A DNA stretch of 64,000 nucleotides from Terriglobia bacterium (lineage in GTDB: Bacteria; Acidobacteriota; Terriglobia; Bryobacterales; Bryobacteraceae): assembly GCA_020073265.1 (NCBI GenBank), contig JAIQFN010000004.1, forward strand, positions 96,010-160,009. The letters run 5' to 3'. Positions 17,288 through 26,711 of the stretch are shown here, one piece after another. The notes beneath the pieces were generated by a model that was given only the letters and a program-made list of their open reading frames with translations, was not told the origin of the DNA and searched no databases. A program made the position numbers and the translations under genes. Every line of letters starts with the position of its first letter. The first letter of the stretch is position 1.

Positions 17288-18832
17288 GTGAGCGGTACGG
17301 AGAACCAGCCGGAACACATCGGCGGGGACGATGTTGCGCAGTTCCCGGCAATCCCGCGAGGCCGGCGCGTGGCCCGCGAGCTTGCGGTAGCGGTGGCCAT
17401 CATCGCCATCGCGACGCTGGTTGCGCTGGGCCTTCGCGCGAACGTGACGGCGACCAATCTCGTCATGGTCTACCTGCTGGGCGTGGTGGCGATTGCCACG
17501 CGCTGTGGCAGGCAGATCGCGGTGCTGGCGTCATTTCTGAGCGTGGCGGCGTTCGATTTTTTTTGCGTCCCTCCCTATCTGACTTTTCGCGTGGACGATT
17601 ATCAATACCTGATCACATTTCTGGGAATGCTGGTGGTGGCGTTGGTGATCAGCACGCAGACCGCGCGAATCCGGAAACAAGCGGCGGAGGCGGTGGGGCG
17701 GGTGGCCCGCACCGAAGTGCTGTATCGGCTGTCGCGGCGGCTGTCCGGCCAGTCGCAGGTTTTCGAGGTGGCTCGGGCGGCGGCGGAGTGTGCCGAGGAA
17801 GTATTTCAGACCGGCGTCGTTATTTTTCTGCCGGACGAGGGCAAGATCACTTTCCGGCGGCGATCCTCCGATCAATTGCCCATCCCCAGGGCCGAGGAGG
17901 CGGTGGCGCAATGGGTGTTCGATCACGCTGAGAAGGCGGGAAGCGGCACGCGGATGTTTGGCGACTCGACCGCGTTCTATCTGCCTTTGAAGGGCACGCG
18001 CGAGCGAGTGGGCGTGATGGGTTTGGTGAGCGCGGCGGATGCTTTCACGGGCGAGCAGATGCAGCTTCTGGAGATTTTCGCGCACCAAACCGCGCTGGCG
18101 ATGGAGAGGACGCGCAGCCAGCACGCGGCCGAGGCGGCGAGAATCGAGATGCAGCGGGAGGAGATGCGAAGCTCGCTGTTGAGCGCGGTTTCGCACGACC
18201 TCCGGACGCCGCTGGCGTCGATCACAGGCGCGGCTTCCACGCTGCGGTCGCAAGGCGACAGACTGGAACCCGAGACGCGGAACGAGCTGCTGGAGAGCAT
18301 TTCGGACGAAGCGGAACGCCTGAGCCGGCTGGTGAGCAATCTTCTGGACATGACGCGGCTGGAATCGGGCGTCGAGCTGCGCCGCGATCTCTACCCTCTG
18401 GAAGAAATTGTCGGGGCCGCGCTGCAACGGATGGAGCGTCAACTGCAGCGGCGGCAGGTGACCACCGATCTTCCCGACAGCCTGCCTCTGGTGTATGCCG
18501 ACGACGTGCTGCTGGGGCAAGTAGTGGTGAATCTGCTGGAGAACGCGGTGAAGTACACGCCGGAGGGCACGCCCATCGAAGTGGCGGCGGAAGCGGGGAC
18601 GCAGGCCATCACACTGGAGATTCGCGATCACGGCGCGGGTTTCGCTCCGGGCGAGGAAGGGCGGATCTTCGAGAAGTTCTATCGCGGGAAATCCAAGGGC
18701 GCGCGAGGCGTGGGGCTGGGCCTGGCGATCTGCCGCGCGGTGATTGAAGCGCACCGCGGGACCATCGAAGCCTTCAACCGCTCGGGTGGCGGAGCTGTAT
18801 TCCGGATTCGCCTTCCGCTGGCGGAAGTGTGA
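17288..18832 (+). CDS. KdpD-like sensor histidine kinase lacking the N-terminal KdpD/Usp domains
   Basis: A 514-residue membrane kinase. Residues 30-130 form the four-helix DUF4118 membrane module of KdpD (VAVAIIAIATLVALGLRANV, then VMVYLLGVVAIATRCGR), followed by a GAF-like domain, a HisKA box SAVSHDLRTPL with the phosphorylated His at 303, and HATPase motifs NLLENAVKYTPEG and GVGLGLAICRAV. The long N-terminal KdpD region is absent. Start GTG 17288 is 24 bases after the permease. The stop overlaps the regulator start. It probably senses potassium or turgor and phosphorylates the next gene product. Confidence 0.9.
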   Translation: MSGTENQPEHIGGDDVAQFPAIPRGRRVARELAVAVAIIAIATLVALGLRANVTATNLVMVYLLGVVAIATRCGRQIAVLASFLSVAAFDFFCVPPYLTFRVDDYQYLITFLGMLVVALVISTQTARIRKQAAEAVGRVARTEVLYRLSRRLSGQSQVFEVARAAAECAEEVFQTGVVIFLPDEGKITFRRRSSDQLPIPRAEEAVAQWVFDHAEKAGSGTRMFGDSTAFYLPLKGTRERVGVMGLVSAADAFTGEQMQLLEIFAHQTALAMERTRSQHAAEAARIEMQREEMRSSLLSAVSHDLRTPLASITGAASTLRSQGDRLEPETRNELLESISDEAERLSRLVSNLLDMTRLESGVELRRDLYPLEEIVGAALQRMERQLQRRQVTTDLPDSLPLVYADDVLLGQVVVNLLENAVKYTPEGTPIEVAAEAGTQAITLEIRDHGAGFAPGEEGRIFEKFYRGKSKGARGVGLGLAICRAVIEAHRGTIEAFNRSGGGAVFRIRLPLAEV

Positions 18833-19515
18833 TGAAACCGTTCATCCTGATCGTGGAGGACGATCCGCAGATCCGGCGTTTTTTGCGGGCCACGCTGACC
18901 GCGGAGAGTTATCAATACCACGAGGCCGTTACCGCCGAGGACGGCATCGCGCAGGCCAATAGCCGGCGTCCCGACTTGATTCTGCTGGACCTCGGTCTGC
19001 CCGATCGCGACGGCCTGGAGGTGATTCGGCGGGTTCGCGAATCGAGCCAGATGCCGATCGTGGTGTTGTCGGCGCGCGGGCAGGAGAAGGACAAGATCGC
19101 CGCTCTGGATTTGGGCGCGGACGACTACGTAGCCAAGCCCTTCAGCGTCGGCGAGCTGCTGGCGCGCATTCGCGCCGCTCTGCGCCGTTCATCCGGAAGC
19201 GCGCAGGATGGGGCCGTGGTATGTTTCGGTCGGGTGGAAATCGATTTGGAAAAGCGGCTGGTCAAGGTGAATGGCGAGGAAGTTCACCTTACGCCCAACG
19301 AGTACAAGCTGCTCCAGGTGCTGATCAAGCATCCGGGCAAGGTGCTCACGCAACAGCAGCTACTGAACGAGGTATGGGGGCCGAATCACCTGGACCAGGC
19401 GCAATATTTGCGGGTGTACATCGCGCAACTGCGGCGGAAGCTGGAGTCGGATCCGGCTCGGCCGAAGCACCTGCAAACCGAGCCAGGCATCGGCTACCGG
19501 CTCATCGTGGATTGA
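18832..19515 (+). CDS. KdpE-like OmpR-family response regulator
   Basis: A 227-residue regulator. The receiver domain has IVEDD, the phospho-acceptor in LLDLGLPD (Asp 53) and the conserved Lys in DYVAKPFS. The C-terminal winged helix reads LTPNEYKLLQVL, then VLTQQQLLNEVWG and YIAQLRRKLE. ATG 18832 overlaps the kinase TGA (TGATG), so the pair is co-translated. KdpE normally drives kdpFABC. No kdp ATPase genes lie in the window, so the likely target is this cluster or an unlinked operon. Confidence 0.9.
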   Translation: MKPFILIVEDDPQIRRFLRATLTAESYQYHEAVTAEDGIAQANSRRPDLILLDLGLPDRDGLEVIRRVRESSQMPIVVLSARGQEKDKIAALDLGADDYVAKPFSVGELLARIRAALRRSSGSAQDGAVVCFGRVEIDLEKRLVKVNGEEVHLTPNEYKLLQVLIKHPGKVLTQQQLLNEVWGPNHLDQAQYLRVYIAQLRRKLESDPARPKHLQTEPGIGYRLIVD

Positions 19516-19543
19516 GCGCGCGGCGCCGAAGATGAGATGAGAC

Positions 19544-19584
19544 CGCCGGCCCGAAAGCGGACTCGCGAGCCGGCGATTGTTTTT
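19544..19584 (+). terminator. terminator of the Usp-permease-KdpDE cluster
   Basis: CGCCGGC (19544-19550) pairs with GCCGGCG (19569-19575), with a GC-rich inner region, followed by TTGTTTTT. It lies between the regulator stop and the convergent small gene on the minus strand. Confidence 0.6.
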
Positions 19585-19590
19585 GGAAGG

Positions 19591-19890
19591 CTAGATTTTT
19601 ACGCTGTCGACCCTGATGGTGTCGCCTTCGACTTTTCCGGTGACAGTCACTTTCTGGCCGGCATGCTCAACCACCTTGGCTTGGTTGTCGAGCTGATAGA
19701 TCTTGCCCTCTTCGGTAACGAGAACAGCCGGATCACCTCGCTTGATGCAGCTCTGCGCGCAGGACACGTTGCCCCGCATGGCGGGCTTGCTTGCGCACGA
19801 CTTGTCGATGATGTATCCGGAAACGTCAGCGGCCATCGCGCTCAGCGCAAAGGTCGCGGTCAATGCGAAACCCGCAAATAGTTTGGTCAT
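19591..19890 (-). CDS. small secreted OB-like protein (DUF5818-like)
   Basis: A 99-residue protein with signal peptide MTKLFAGFALTATFALSAMA and a mature part that begins ADVSGYIIDKSCASK. It holds four cysteines (SCASK, VSCAQSC) and ends in a beta-rich KVTVTGKVEGDTIRVDSV. This layout is common in small exported acidobacterial proteins. I place it near DUF5818 from memory, without alignment. ATG 19890 is fixed by AAGGAGG upstream, although the frame is open much further. Function unknown. Confidence 0.7.
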   Translation of the reverse strand: MTKLFAGFALTATFALSAMAADVSGYIIDKSCASKPAMRGNVSCAQSCIKRGDPAVLVTEEGKIYQLDNQAKVVEHAGQKVTVTGKVEGDTIRVDSVKI

Positions 19891-19967
19891 GATTCGCCTC
19901 CTTGAATCTAAGCCTGTACAACGGCGAGCGATTGAGTTTACCGTATTCGCTGGGCACAGGGCAAATC

Positions 19968-20008
19968 GCCGGCTAAAGCCGGTTTGCAGGCGGGATTGCC
20001 TGCCCCAC
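19968..20008 (+). repeat. double-hairpin repeat family A, copy 1
   Basis: First hairpin CCGGC-TAAA-GCCGG, second GCAGGC-GGGATT-GCCTGC, then CCCAC. Three more copies occur at 31773, 47976 and 51755. This copy sits between divergent genes, upstream of the CpaE-like gene. Confidence 0.75.
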
Positions 20009-20131
20009 GGTGGTTTTCGCGCATGGTACTGTGCGACGCTGCGCAGAACGTTGGTTCTAAGTAGGCACTGTTGACAAGAGTTTGTGGAGAGGCCACCGGG
20101 TTGCAATGAGAAACACGGGGAGGTGACTCGA

Positions 20132-21343
20132 ATGCGGACCTTGCTGATCAGTCCTGACAAACAGCTCAACCGCGAGTTGGCGGCCGCGCTGGCGGCATAC
20201 CCGGAAATCGACCTGGTGCGCCAGGTGGAAGCGTTTCCGGAGCCGGACGAATTCATGCGGATCATTCGGGCGCGGCGTCCGGACTTCGTGTTCATCTGCG
20301 TGGATGATTTTTTGCCGTTCAGCCTGTTAACCACCACCATCGACGACTGCATGCCGGGGCTTCCGGTGATCGGTGTGGGGCGCGAGGCGAATCTGCTGCA
20401 ACTGGTGCCCAAGCTGATGAGGCTGGGGGTTCGCGAACTGTTGACCGCTCCGATCACGCCGGAGAAGCTCACCGAAACGATCACATCCGTCGCGGGTCAA
20501 CTGAGCAAGCATCCGGCGCCGCTGGCGCGGCTGGGGGACCTGTATGCGTTCTTGCCGGCGAAACCCGGCGTGGGTTCGTCGACTATCGCGATCAGCACCA
20601 GTTGCGCGCTGGCGCACGAATTGAACGTCCGCACTCTGCTGCTGGATTGCGACCTGGCGGCCGGGGTCACGCGGTTTCTGCTGAAACTGGGGAACAGCTC
20701 TTCGATCGTGAATGTGTTGGCGAAGGCGGAGAGCCTGGACGAAGATTTGTGGTCGCAGATGGTTGGAAAATGGGACGGGCTGGACGTGCTGCACGCGGGC
20801 GAGCTGGATCCTCCGACGCGGCTGTCGGAAGCCAGCCTGGACGAAGTGCTGTCCCTGGCTCGGGCGCAATACGACACGATCTGCGCGGATCTGGCCAGCA
20901 GCATGGATCCGTTTTCAGTCCAGATCATGCGCGAGGCGCGGCGCATTTTCATGGTGACGACGCCCGAGCTGGTGCCATTGCACATGGCCGCGGACCGGCT
21001 GCGGCATCTGAACGAGTTGGGGTTGCGCGATAAGGTGAGCCTGCTGCTGAACCGGAAGAGCCCGGTGCGCACTGGTCTGACCGATGGCGAGGTAGCGCAA
21101 CTGGTGGGTCTGCCGATCGCCCACCGGTTCTGGAACGACTATCCGGTGGTGCAAAGCGCGATTCTGGACGGCACGCCGGTTTCCTATCGATCGAGCCTGG
21201 GGCAGAGCATCATGGACCTGGCGCGGTCGCTCATGCCGGGATCGGAATCAAGTAAAGCGAAAGCGCATCCGGTGGAGCATCGCAAGTTTCTGGAGTTCTT
21301 CCACGTGCCGGCGGCGCGGGAGCACGACGTCTGGCGCGACTGA
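20132..21343 (+). CDS. CpaE-like ParA/MinD-family ATPase with receiver-like N-terminus
   Basis: A 403-residue protein. Residues 1-125 form a receiver-like domain (MRTLLISPDKQLNRELAAAL, then LMRLGVRELLTAPI) without a clear phospho-acceptor. The P-loop ATPase follows with a deviant Walker A, KPGVGSST at residues 144-151, then LLLDCDLAAGVTRF and YDTICADLAS. CpaE/TadZ proteins place Flp/Tad pili at the pole. No other tad/cpa gene is in the window, so this one is an orphan. ATG 20132 is set by GGGGAGGTGA at 20117-20126. Confidence 0.85.
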   Translation: MRTLLISPDKQLNRELAAALAAYPEIDLVRQVEAFPEPDEFMRIIRARRPDFVFICVDDFLPFSLLTTTIDDCMPGLPVIGVGREANLLQLVPKLMRLGVRELLTAPITPEKLTETITSVAGQLSKHPAPLARLGDLYAFLPAKPGVGSSTIAISTSCALAHELNVRTLLLDCDLAAGVTRFLLKLGNSSSIVNVLAKAESLDEDLWSQMVGKWDGLDVLHAGELDPPTRLSEASLDEVLSLARAQYDTICADLASSMDPFSVQIMREARRIFMVTTPELVPLHMAADRLRHLNELGLRDKVSLLLNRKSPVRTGLTDGEVAQLVGLPIAHRFWNDYPVVQSAILDGTPVSYRSSLGQSIMDLARSLMPGSESSKAKAHPVEHRKFLEFFHVPAAREHDVWRD

Positions 21344-21352
21344 GGGCCGCGG

Positions 21353-23215
21353 TTACTTCAGGTTGACAATGACGGCGTTGGCGGTGTGTCCGTCCACGGT
21401 GAGCAGCACGTTCGATTCGCCGCTACCACGCAGGCTCGGCGGCAATTGCACGTTCACCTGGTCGAGACCCTCGTATTGCAATTGGGGGCCGGCGTAGAGC
21501 ACCGGTACGTTCACGCCGGCGATGGTCACCGAGACATTCGATAGCGAGCTGCGATTGCGGATGCCGGTGCCGTACAGGCTCAGGTACACAGGCGCGTTGA
21601 CGCCCAGATTGATGGGCGTCGCAACGCAGCCGGAATGGTCGCACTGAAAGACCGGAATCGCCTGCGTCCCGGCGGCGGTGGCGGCGGCGACTCCGATTCC
21701 GTTTCCGCTCATGCTGAACAACGTGGGCGCCACGGCTTGGATGTTTCCCGTGGTGGTGAGGGGCGCTGTGCTGCCTTGAATGGAAAATGTCGCGACGCCG
21801 GGCGCGGTGCCGTTCGGGATGACGAAGTTGATCTGCTGTGGCGAGGTGTAGTTCACGGTAGCCGGCCGTTCGATTCCCGCCGCATCTTTCACGGTGACGC
21901 TTCCGCCCGGGAGATTGGATCCGAAAATCGACGCCAGCGAATTGGGCGTCACGGTGAGCGATCCGGCGGCGGCGGATTGCACGGTGAATGCCGAGTAGGC
22001 TCCGTAGTAGCGCGCCATCCAGTAGGGCAGGATGTAGTCGATGCCCGCGGTCTCGACGACTCCGGTGGTGCCGCCGGTGAGCTGGAAGGGATCGCGCTGC
22101 CAGATGAAATCCGTCGGGGGCCGCAAGGGGACGGGGACCGGATCGCAGGCTTCGGAGCCGCACACAGCGACCTTGCCATGCAGGTCGACGAACTGATCGC
22201 GCGAGGGGCGCTGCAGCCATTGGTCGAGCAGCGACAGGATGCGGGCGTCGCGCGCGGCGTTGGGGCCCGAGAGCGCGCGATCGATCACGTCGAAGAAGGC
22301 GTTCTGATGGCCGGCGGTAGGGTCGCGTATCAGGCCGTAGGCATCTTGGTAGATCCCGCGCGTGGAGCTGGTTTCCAGACGGACGAGGTTGAACAAGTTG
22401 ATGTAGTCGAGGTTGAACTTGAAATACGAATCGTTGCTGGACGCGTCGATGGATAGGGGAAGATCGAGCGCACGCGTGTCGGCGTAGAGGCCGCGCTGAT
22501 CGTCGTAGTAGGCCGAGAACTGATTGGGATTCACGTGGCGGCCGATCTGCACCAGGGCCAGGATCTGGTCGGGGCGCACCAGGAAAGTGGTGATGATGCT
22601 TCCGTCCGGCTGCACGACGGACCAATTGTGGAAGGTGAGGAAATGAATGAGGCGCGTCACCAGGTCGCTGATGGAATTCTTGGTGGCGAGATCATCCACC
22701 ATGTCGTAGGCGACGGCGAGTCCGAAGATGGCGCCGATGAACTGGTCGCGCGAGGTGTTTCCGATCCAGAACCAGGGGCTGGCCGGATGGATGCCGTTGT
22801 TGGACTCTTCGCTCTGAATGCCGGCGGCGAAAGGTGAGGCGGCCCACACGATGCAGCGTCCCAGCAGGTTGTCGCCGGTGACGTCGGAGAGAGATTTCAG
22901 GCCCGCGATGGCTCGGGTGACGTTAGCGAGCGCGTCAGGAGAGCGCGTCACCTGATAGCGGAACGCTTCGGCGGCCAGATAGTGGCCGGTCCAGATGGCG
23001 GAATCGCCGGCGCGGGTGTAGCCGACGATCTGGTCGCTGGTGGAGGCGGCGTAGACGGGATCGAGTACGGTGAGGCCGAAGGGCGTGTGGCGCGCCTGAA
23101 TGTTGGCGGAGATTCTGAGCGCGTCGGGTTCGGCGGCGCCGCCGCGGGCAGCAGAGAATAGCAGGGCTGTGCATGCGCCGGCCAAGCCGAGCAAACTTCG
23201 AGCAGTGCTGAGCAT
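21353..23215 (-). CDS. secreted protein with alpha-helical N-terminal domain and Solibacter-type (TIGR03437-like) C-terminal domain
   Basis: A 620-residue exported protein (signal MLSTARSLLGLAGACTALLF). Residues 40-400 are helix-rich with aromatic motifs (WTGHYLAAEAFRYQV, HPASPWFWIGN, FLTFHNWSVV), as in alpha/alpha-toroid proteins. No catalytic residues can be named. The last 220 residues match the uncharacterised Solibacter domain: NSLASIFGSNLPGGSVTV, SPQQINFVIPNGTAPG, and near the end LQYEGLDQVNVQLPPSLRG. That domain is abundant in Solibacter and probably serves at the cell surface. It is convergent with the CpaE-like gene, 9 bases apart. Confidence 0.8.
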   Translation of the reverse strand: MLSTARSLLGLAGACTALLFSAARGGAAEPDALRISANIQARHTPFGLTVLDPVYAASTSDQIVGYTRAGDSAIWTGHYLAAEAFRYQVTRSPDALANVTRAIAGLKSLSDVTGDNLLGRCIVWAASPFAAGIQSEESNNGIHPASPWFWIGNTSRDQFIGAIFGLAVAYDMVDDLATKNSISDLVTRLIHFLTFHNWSVVQPDGSIITTFLVRPDQILALVQIGRHVNPNQFSAYYDDQRGLYADTRALDLPLSIDASSNDSYFKFNLDYINLFNLVRLETSSTRGIYQDAYGLIRDPTAGHQNAFFDVIDRALSGPNAARDARILSLLDQWLQRPSRDQFVDLHGKVAVCGSEACDPVPVPLRPPTDFIWQRDPFQLTGGTTGVVETAGIDYILPYWMARYYGAYSAFTVQSAAAGSLTVTPNSLASIFGSNLPGGSVTVKDAAGIERPATVNYTSPQQINFVIPNGTAPGVATFSIQGSTAPLTTTGNIQAVAPTLFSMSGNGIGVAAATAAGTQAIPVFQCDHSGCVATPINLGVNAPVYLSLYGTGIRNRSSLSNVSVTIAGVNVPVLYAGPQLQYEGLDQVNVQLPPSLRGSGESNVLLTVDGHTANAVIVNLK

Positions 23216-23287
23216 CCTCGCCGATGGCCCCTCACAATCGACGGACCAGGTGAGGAAAACGTTTCACCAAAGGAGGCGGGATGCTGC

Positions 23288-23922
23288 CTAGAAGGCGATT
23301 CCCAGCATCAGCCCGACTTCGTTCTTACGCACGGATCGTTCGAGCCGCCCCAGCGCGTGTAGCGGACCTGGGGCAGCAGGTCGAGGCGGCTGATGCGATA
23401 GCGGAAACCGGCCGCGAAGGTGGCGCCGACTTGCGCGTCGGACCGGAAATGATCCTGGAACGAAAATGTTTGCGCGACGCCGTTGGAATCGACGGTGGTG
23501 TCTTTGCCCGACTCGTGAATTCCGGCGACGCGGAACGCCCAGCCGGTGCCGATGAAGGGCTGCAGAGCCGACGTGCGCGGCCGGAAATAATACTTGCCGA
23601 GAAACGGGAATTCCCAGACGTTGGCGCGCTGGCGTGCCGCGAAGGCGACGATCCCGGCCCCGATGACGGTGATGTTGTTGTCGAGTTGGAAGGTGAAGCT
23701 GTTGCCGAGGCGTTGGTACAGAGCGTCGGCTTCGAGCGCAAGGCGGCCGGGAAAACGGACTTCAATGGATGGGCCGATAGTGTAGGGCCGCGATTCTTCG
23801 CGACCGCCGGTGGTGCGGTCGATCAGCGGAACGCCGCCCAGGGCGCCGACGGACACGGCTTGTCCGGGCGCAGCGCGGACGGCCGCAATCAACAAGAGGA
23901 CAAATAGTGCCTGTTTTTTCAT
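23288..23922 (-). pseudogene. outer-membrane beta-barrel protein with a 3' frameshift
   Basis: Signal peptide (MKKQALFVLLLIAAVRAAPG) and alternating barrel strands (YTIGPSIEVRFPGRLALEAD, WEFPFLGKYYFRP, GATFAAGFRYRISRLDLLPQV). As read, the frame ends at about 23308 with PCVRTKSG and no terminal aromatic residue. In the neighbouring frame the sequence continues RKNEVGLMLGIAF to TAG at 23288-23290, the classic barrel end in phenylalanine. One missing G in CCGTGCG near 23330 explains this. The protein is either mis-sequenced or newly broken; with the base restored it is about 211 residues. Confidence 0.75.
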
Positions 23923-24190
23923 GCGATGGCGGTAGCACGCGCGACGCCATCGGTGCGCTTTGTGTTTTGTTGCGGTTTACCGGATGCGGGTGTGATGCGC
24001 TCGCACGCGTGTGAATCGGGCGCCGTGACGCACAGGATCAGGCGATCGAAATTGGAAGTTCTTTAACGCCGCAAGGTGTGGTTTGAAATTCCGAATCACT
24101 GGCCGGGTCGCGACGTGGGTACTGATGAGCCAGCGATCCATTCGGGCAACTGGTATCATAACTTTCTGAAACACAACCAGGAGGTTTCGT

Positions 24191-24640
24191 ATGGCAAAGG
24201 TTCTTAGCGTATTTCTACTCGTGGGAGCGTGTCTCTGTCCGGTCTATGGGCAGACAACGAAGGCGGCATCCTCGAGCGCCGCGGAAACCGTCAAGCAACT
24301 GGAACGCGATTGGACGGAGGCTTCGAAGGCGCGGGACACCGACAAACTCGCCCAGATCCTTGCGGACGATTGGGTGGGCTTGGGCTTTGACGGCGTGAAA
24401 TCTACGAAAAAGGAGTTGCTGGCTAACACCAAGTCCGGCGTATCGAAGACTGATTCGGTCGAGATAGGCCCCATGGACGTCAAAGTGATCGGAACGATTG
24501 CTATTGTGCAAGGAAGCGACACCGAAAAAAGCTCCTTCAAGGGAAAAGACACAAGCGGCAAGTGGGTGTGGATGGATGTATTCGAGAACCGGAACGGCAA
24601 GTGGCAGGCCGTTCGTTCACAGTCCGCGATAGTGAAGTAG
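24191..24640 (+). CDS. exported NTF2-like / DUF4440 protein
   Basis: A 149-residue protein with a signal peptide (MAKVLSVFLLVGACLCPVYG) and an NTF2-type fold: ETVKQLERDWTEASKARDTD, then ILADDWVGLGFDG and WVWMDVFENRNGKWQAVRSQ. The closing strand pair is typical of DUF4440. ATG 24191 follows CAGGAGGTTTCGT, a good ribosome site. It ends 14 bases from the convergent selenoprotein gene. Confidence 0.8.
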   Translation: MAKVLSVFLLVGACLCPVYGQTTKAASSSAAETVKQLERDWTEASKARDTDKLAQILADDWVGLGFDGVKSTKKELLANTKSGVSKTDSVEIGPMDVKVIGTIAIVQGSDTEKSSFKGKDTSGKWVWMDVFENRNGKWQAVRSQSAIVK

Positions 24641-24654
24641 CTCGACGAAGGTCG

Positions 24655-25176
<522 letters not shown>

Positions 25177-25184
25177 AGGTTCCC

Positions 25185-26678
25185 TCAAATCGGATAGGTG
25201 ACCATCTGGCTGCCGCGCGGTCCGGAGGCCCAGCTTCCCAGCACCGCGGAGAATTTGCCGGCGGTGCCTCCGGCGACGACGATCTTGATGGCCTCGGGCG
25301 CGCGAAATTTCTGATAGCAGGGCTCGCCGTCGATGGTGATCTCTTTATACAAGCCGCGCTGGGCGAAGCCTTCGCCGGGGTCGTCGCCGCTGTAACAGCG
25401 CAACGGCACGCCGGTGTTCTCGAACAGAAACTCGCGGACGTTTTGCTTGCTGAAGCCGTCGTGATGGATGGAGTGGACGTGTTCGGGTCCCAGGACCACG
25501 GTGGCCTCATATCCCATGCAGGCGCGATAGCTCCAGACGGTGGCGAGCGCGTAGCTGATGGATTTCAGCACGCCGCGGGCGGTGCGGGCGTTGTGTTCGC
25601 TGACGCCATGGGGCGCTTCGGACGCAAAGAGCGAAACGGCGCTTTGATCTCGCGCCAGACCATGCTCGACGTGCAGCGGCTCCCAGGGGTTCTCTTCTTC
25701 GTTCTCGGCGATGCAGTAGGAAAATTTGCCGGGATTGCCGAGCGCTGACATGTCGATGGCGTCCGGTCGCGCGCCGCCGAGGTTAAGCAGGATCAACTGC
25801 AAGGCGCGGCCGAGCGTGCTGTTGGAGCGGGCGGTATTGCTGAACAGGTTCTGGCGCGAGTTGAAGTGCAGCTCGCGCCGCACGGGTCCGTTCACGATGA
25901 TGAGCGGGGCGGCGAAGTGCGTGGTGGCCTGGACGCCGTGCGCGTTGAAGCGTTCATCGGCGACGGCGCGCGCGAGCGGGATCAGGACGCGCATCATTTC
26001 CGGGACGCAGCCGGCCATGACGGCGTTGGCCGCGATTTTTTCCACCGTGGCTTCGCCGTAGCAGGGCGGGATGCGGGCGATCACTTCCTGGGGATCGCGT
26101 GCGGCGGCGCGCAGCATTTTTTCCACGCGCTCGGCGGTGGGCGGCACCACGGGCAGAGCGTCGCCGAAGGCGCGGTAGCAGTATTCGTAGGGGTCGTCGG
26201 AATCGGCGAGCTGGATGCTGGAGGCCTTGGCGCCGCGCGGGGAATGCAGGTCGAGCGCGGCCGCGGCGGCGTCTTCGGTTTGGACTTCCAGGTGTCGCGA
26301 GGTGCAGCCGGGCTTGCTCGCGGGCGCGCCGTCGTAGGGCGTAGCGACGGGCGCGAGTCCGAGCAGGGTCGCGATTTCGTTGAGCGCGGTCTTGTCGAAT
26401 CCGGGTTCCTGGCGGACGATGCGGTCGTTTTCGTCCAGCACGTAGAGGGTCGGGACGGTGACTACTTCCAGGCGTTTGGAAAGCGCGAAACCGGGGTCGC
26501 GCTGGATGGGGAAGCGCACTTCCATCTGGCGCACGAATTCGCTGGTGTCTTTTTCGGAATCCTGCGAGACGGCGGCGATCGGAGTCGCGTTGGCTGCGAG
26601 CTTGTTGAGGTACGGAGTGATCAGGCGGCAGGTGGGGCAGTCGGTTTGGAGGATGGCGAGGAGGCGGAGGGTTGGCAT
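25185..26678 (-). CDS. thioredoxin-like protein fused to a large conserved domain; partner of the UGSC selenoprotein
   Basis: A 497-residue protein. Residues 1-115 look like a TlpA/AhpC-type thioredoxin fold with a CPTC active site (Cys 14, Cys 17) and the cis-Pro region VVTVPTLYVLDE. From about residue 165 comes a long domain with strongly patterned segments (GDALPVVPPTAERVEKML, VEKIAANAVMAGCVPEMM, NPGKFSYCIAENEEENPWEP) that I recall as a conserved uncharacterised family but cannot name. No Sec codon here. ATG 26678 was chosen at the domain start; the frame runs open to 27164 over the SDR gene by chance. The stop lies 8 bases before the selenoprotein ATG, so a joint redox role is likely. Confidence 0.75.
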   Translation of the reverse strand: MPTLRLLAILQTDCPTCRLITPYLNKLAANATPIAAVSQDSEKDTSEFVRQMEVRFPIQRDPGFALSKRLEVVTVPTLYVLDENDRIVRQEPGFDKTALNEIATLLGLAPVATPYDGAPASKPGCTSRHLEVQTEDAAAAALDLHSPRGAKASSIQLADSDDPYEYCYRAFGDALPVVPPTAERVEKMLRAAARDPQEVIARIPPCYGEATVEKIAANAVMAGCVPEMMRVLIPLARAVADERFNAHGVQATTHFAAPLIIVNGPVRRELHFNSRQNLFSNTARSNSTLGRALQLILLNLGGARPDAIDMSALGNPGKFSYCIAENEEENPWEPLHVEHGLARDQSAVSLFASEAPHGVSEHNARTARGVLKSISYALATVWSYRACMGYEATVVLGPEHVHSIHHDGFSKQNVREFLFENTGVPLRCYSGDDPGEGFAQRGLYKEITIDGEPCYQKFRAPEAIKIVVAGGTAGKFSAVLGSWASGPRGSQMVTYPI

Positions 26679-26711
26679 GTTGGCCTGCGCGGTTCTTATT
26701 GTACTAGCCCT

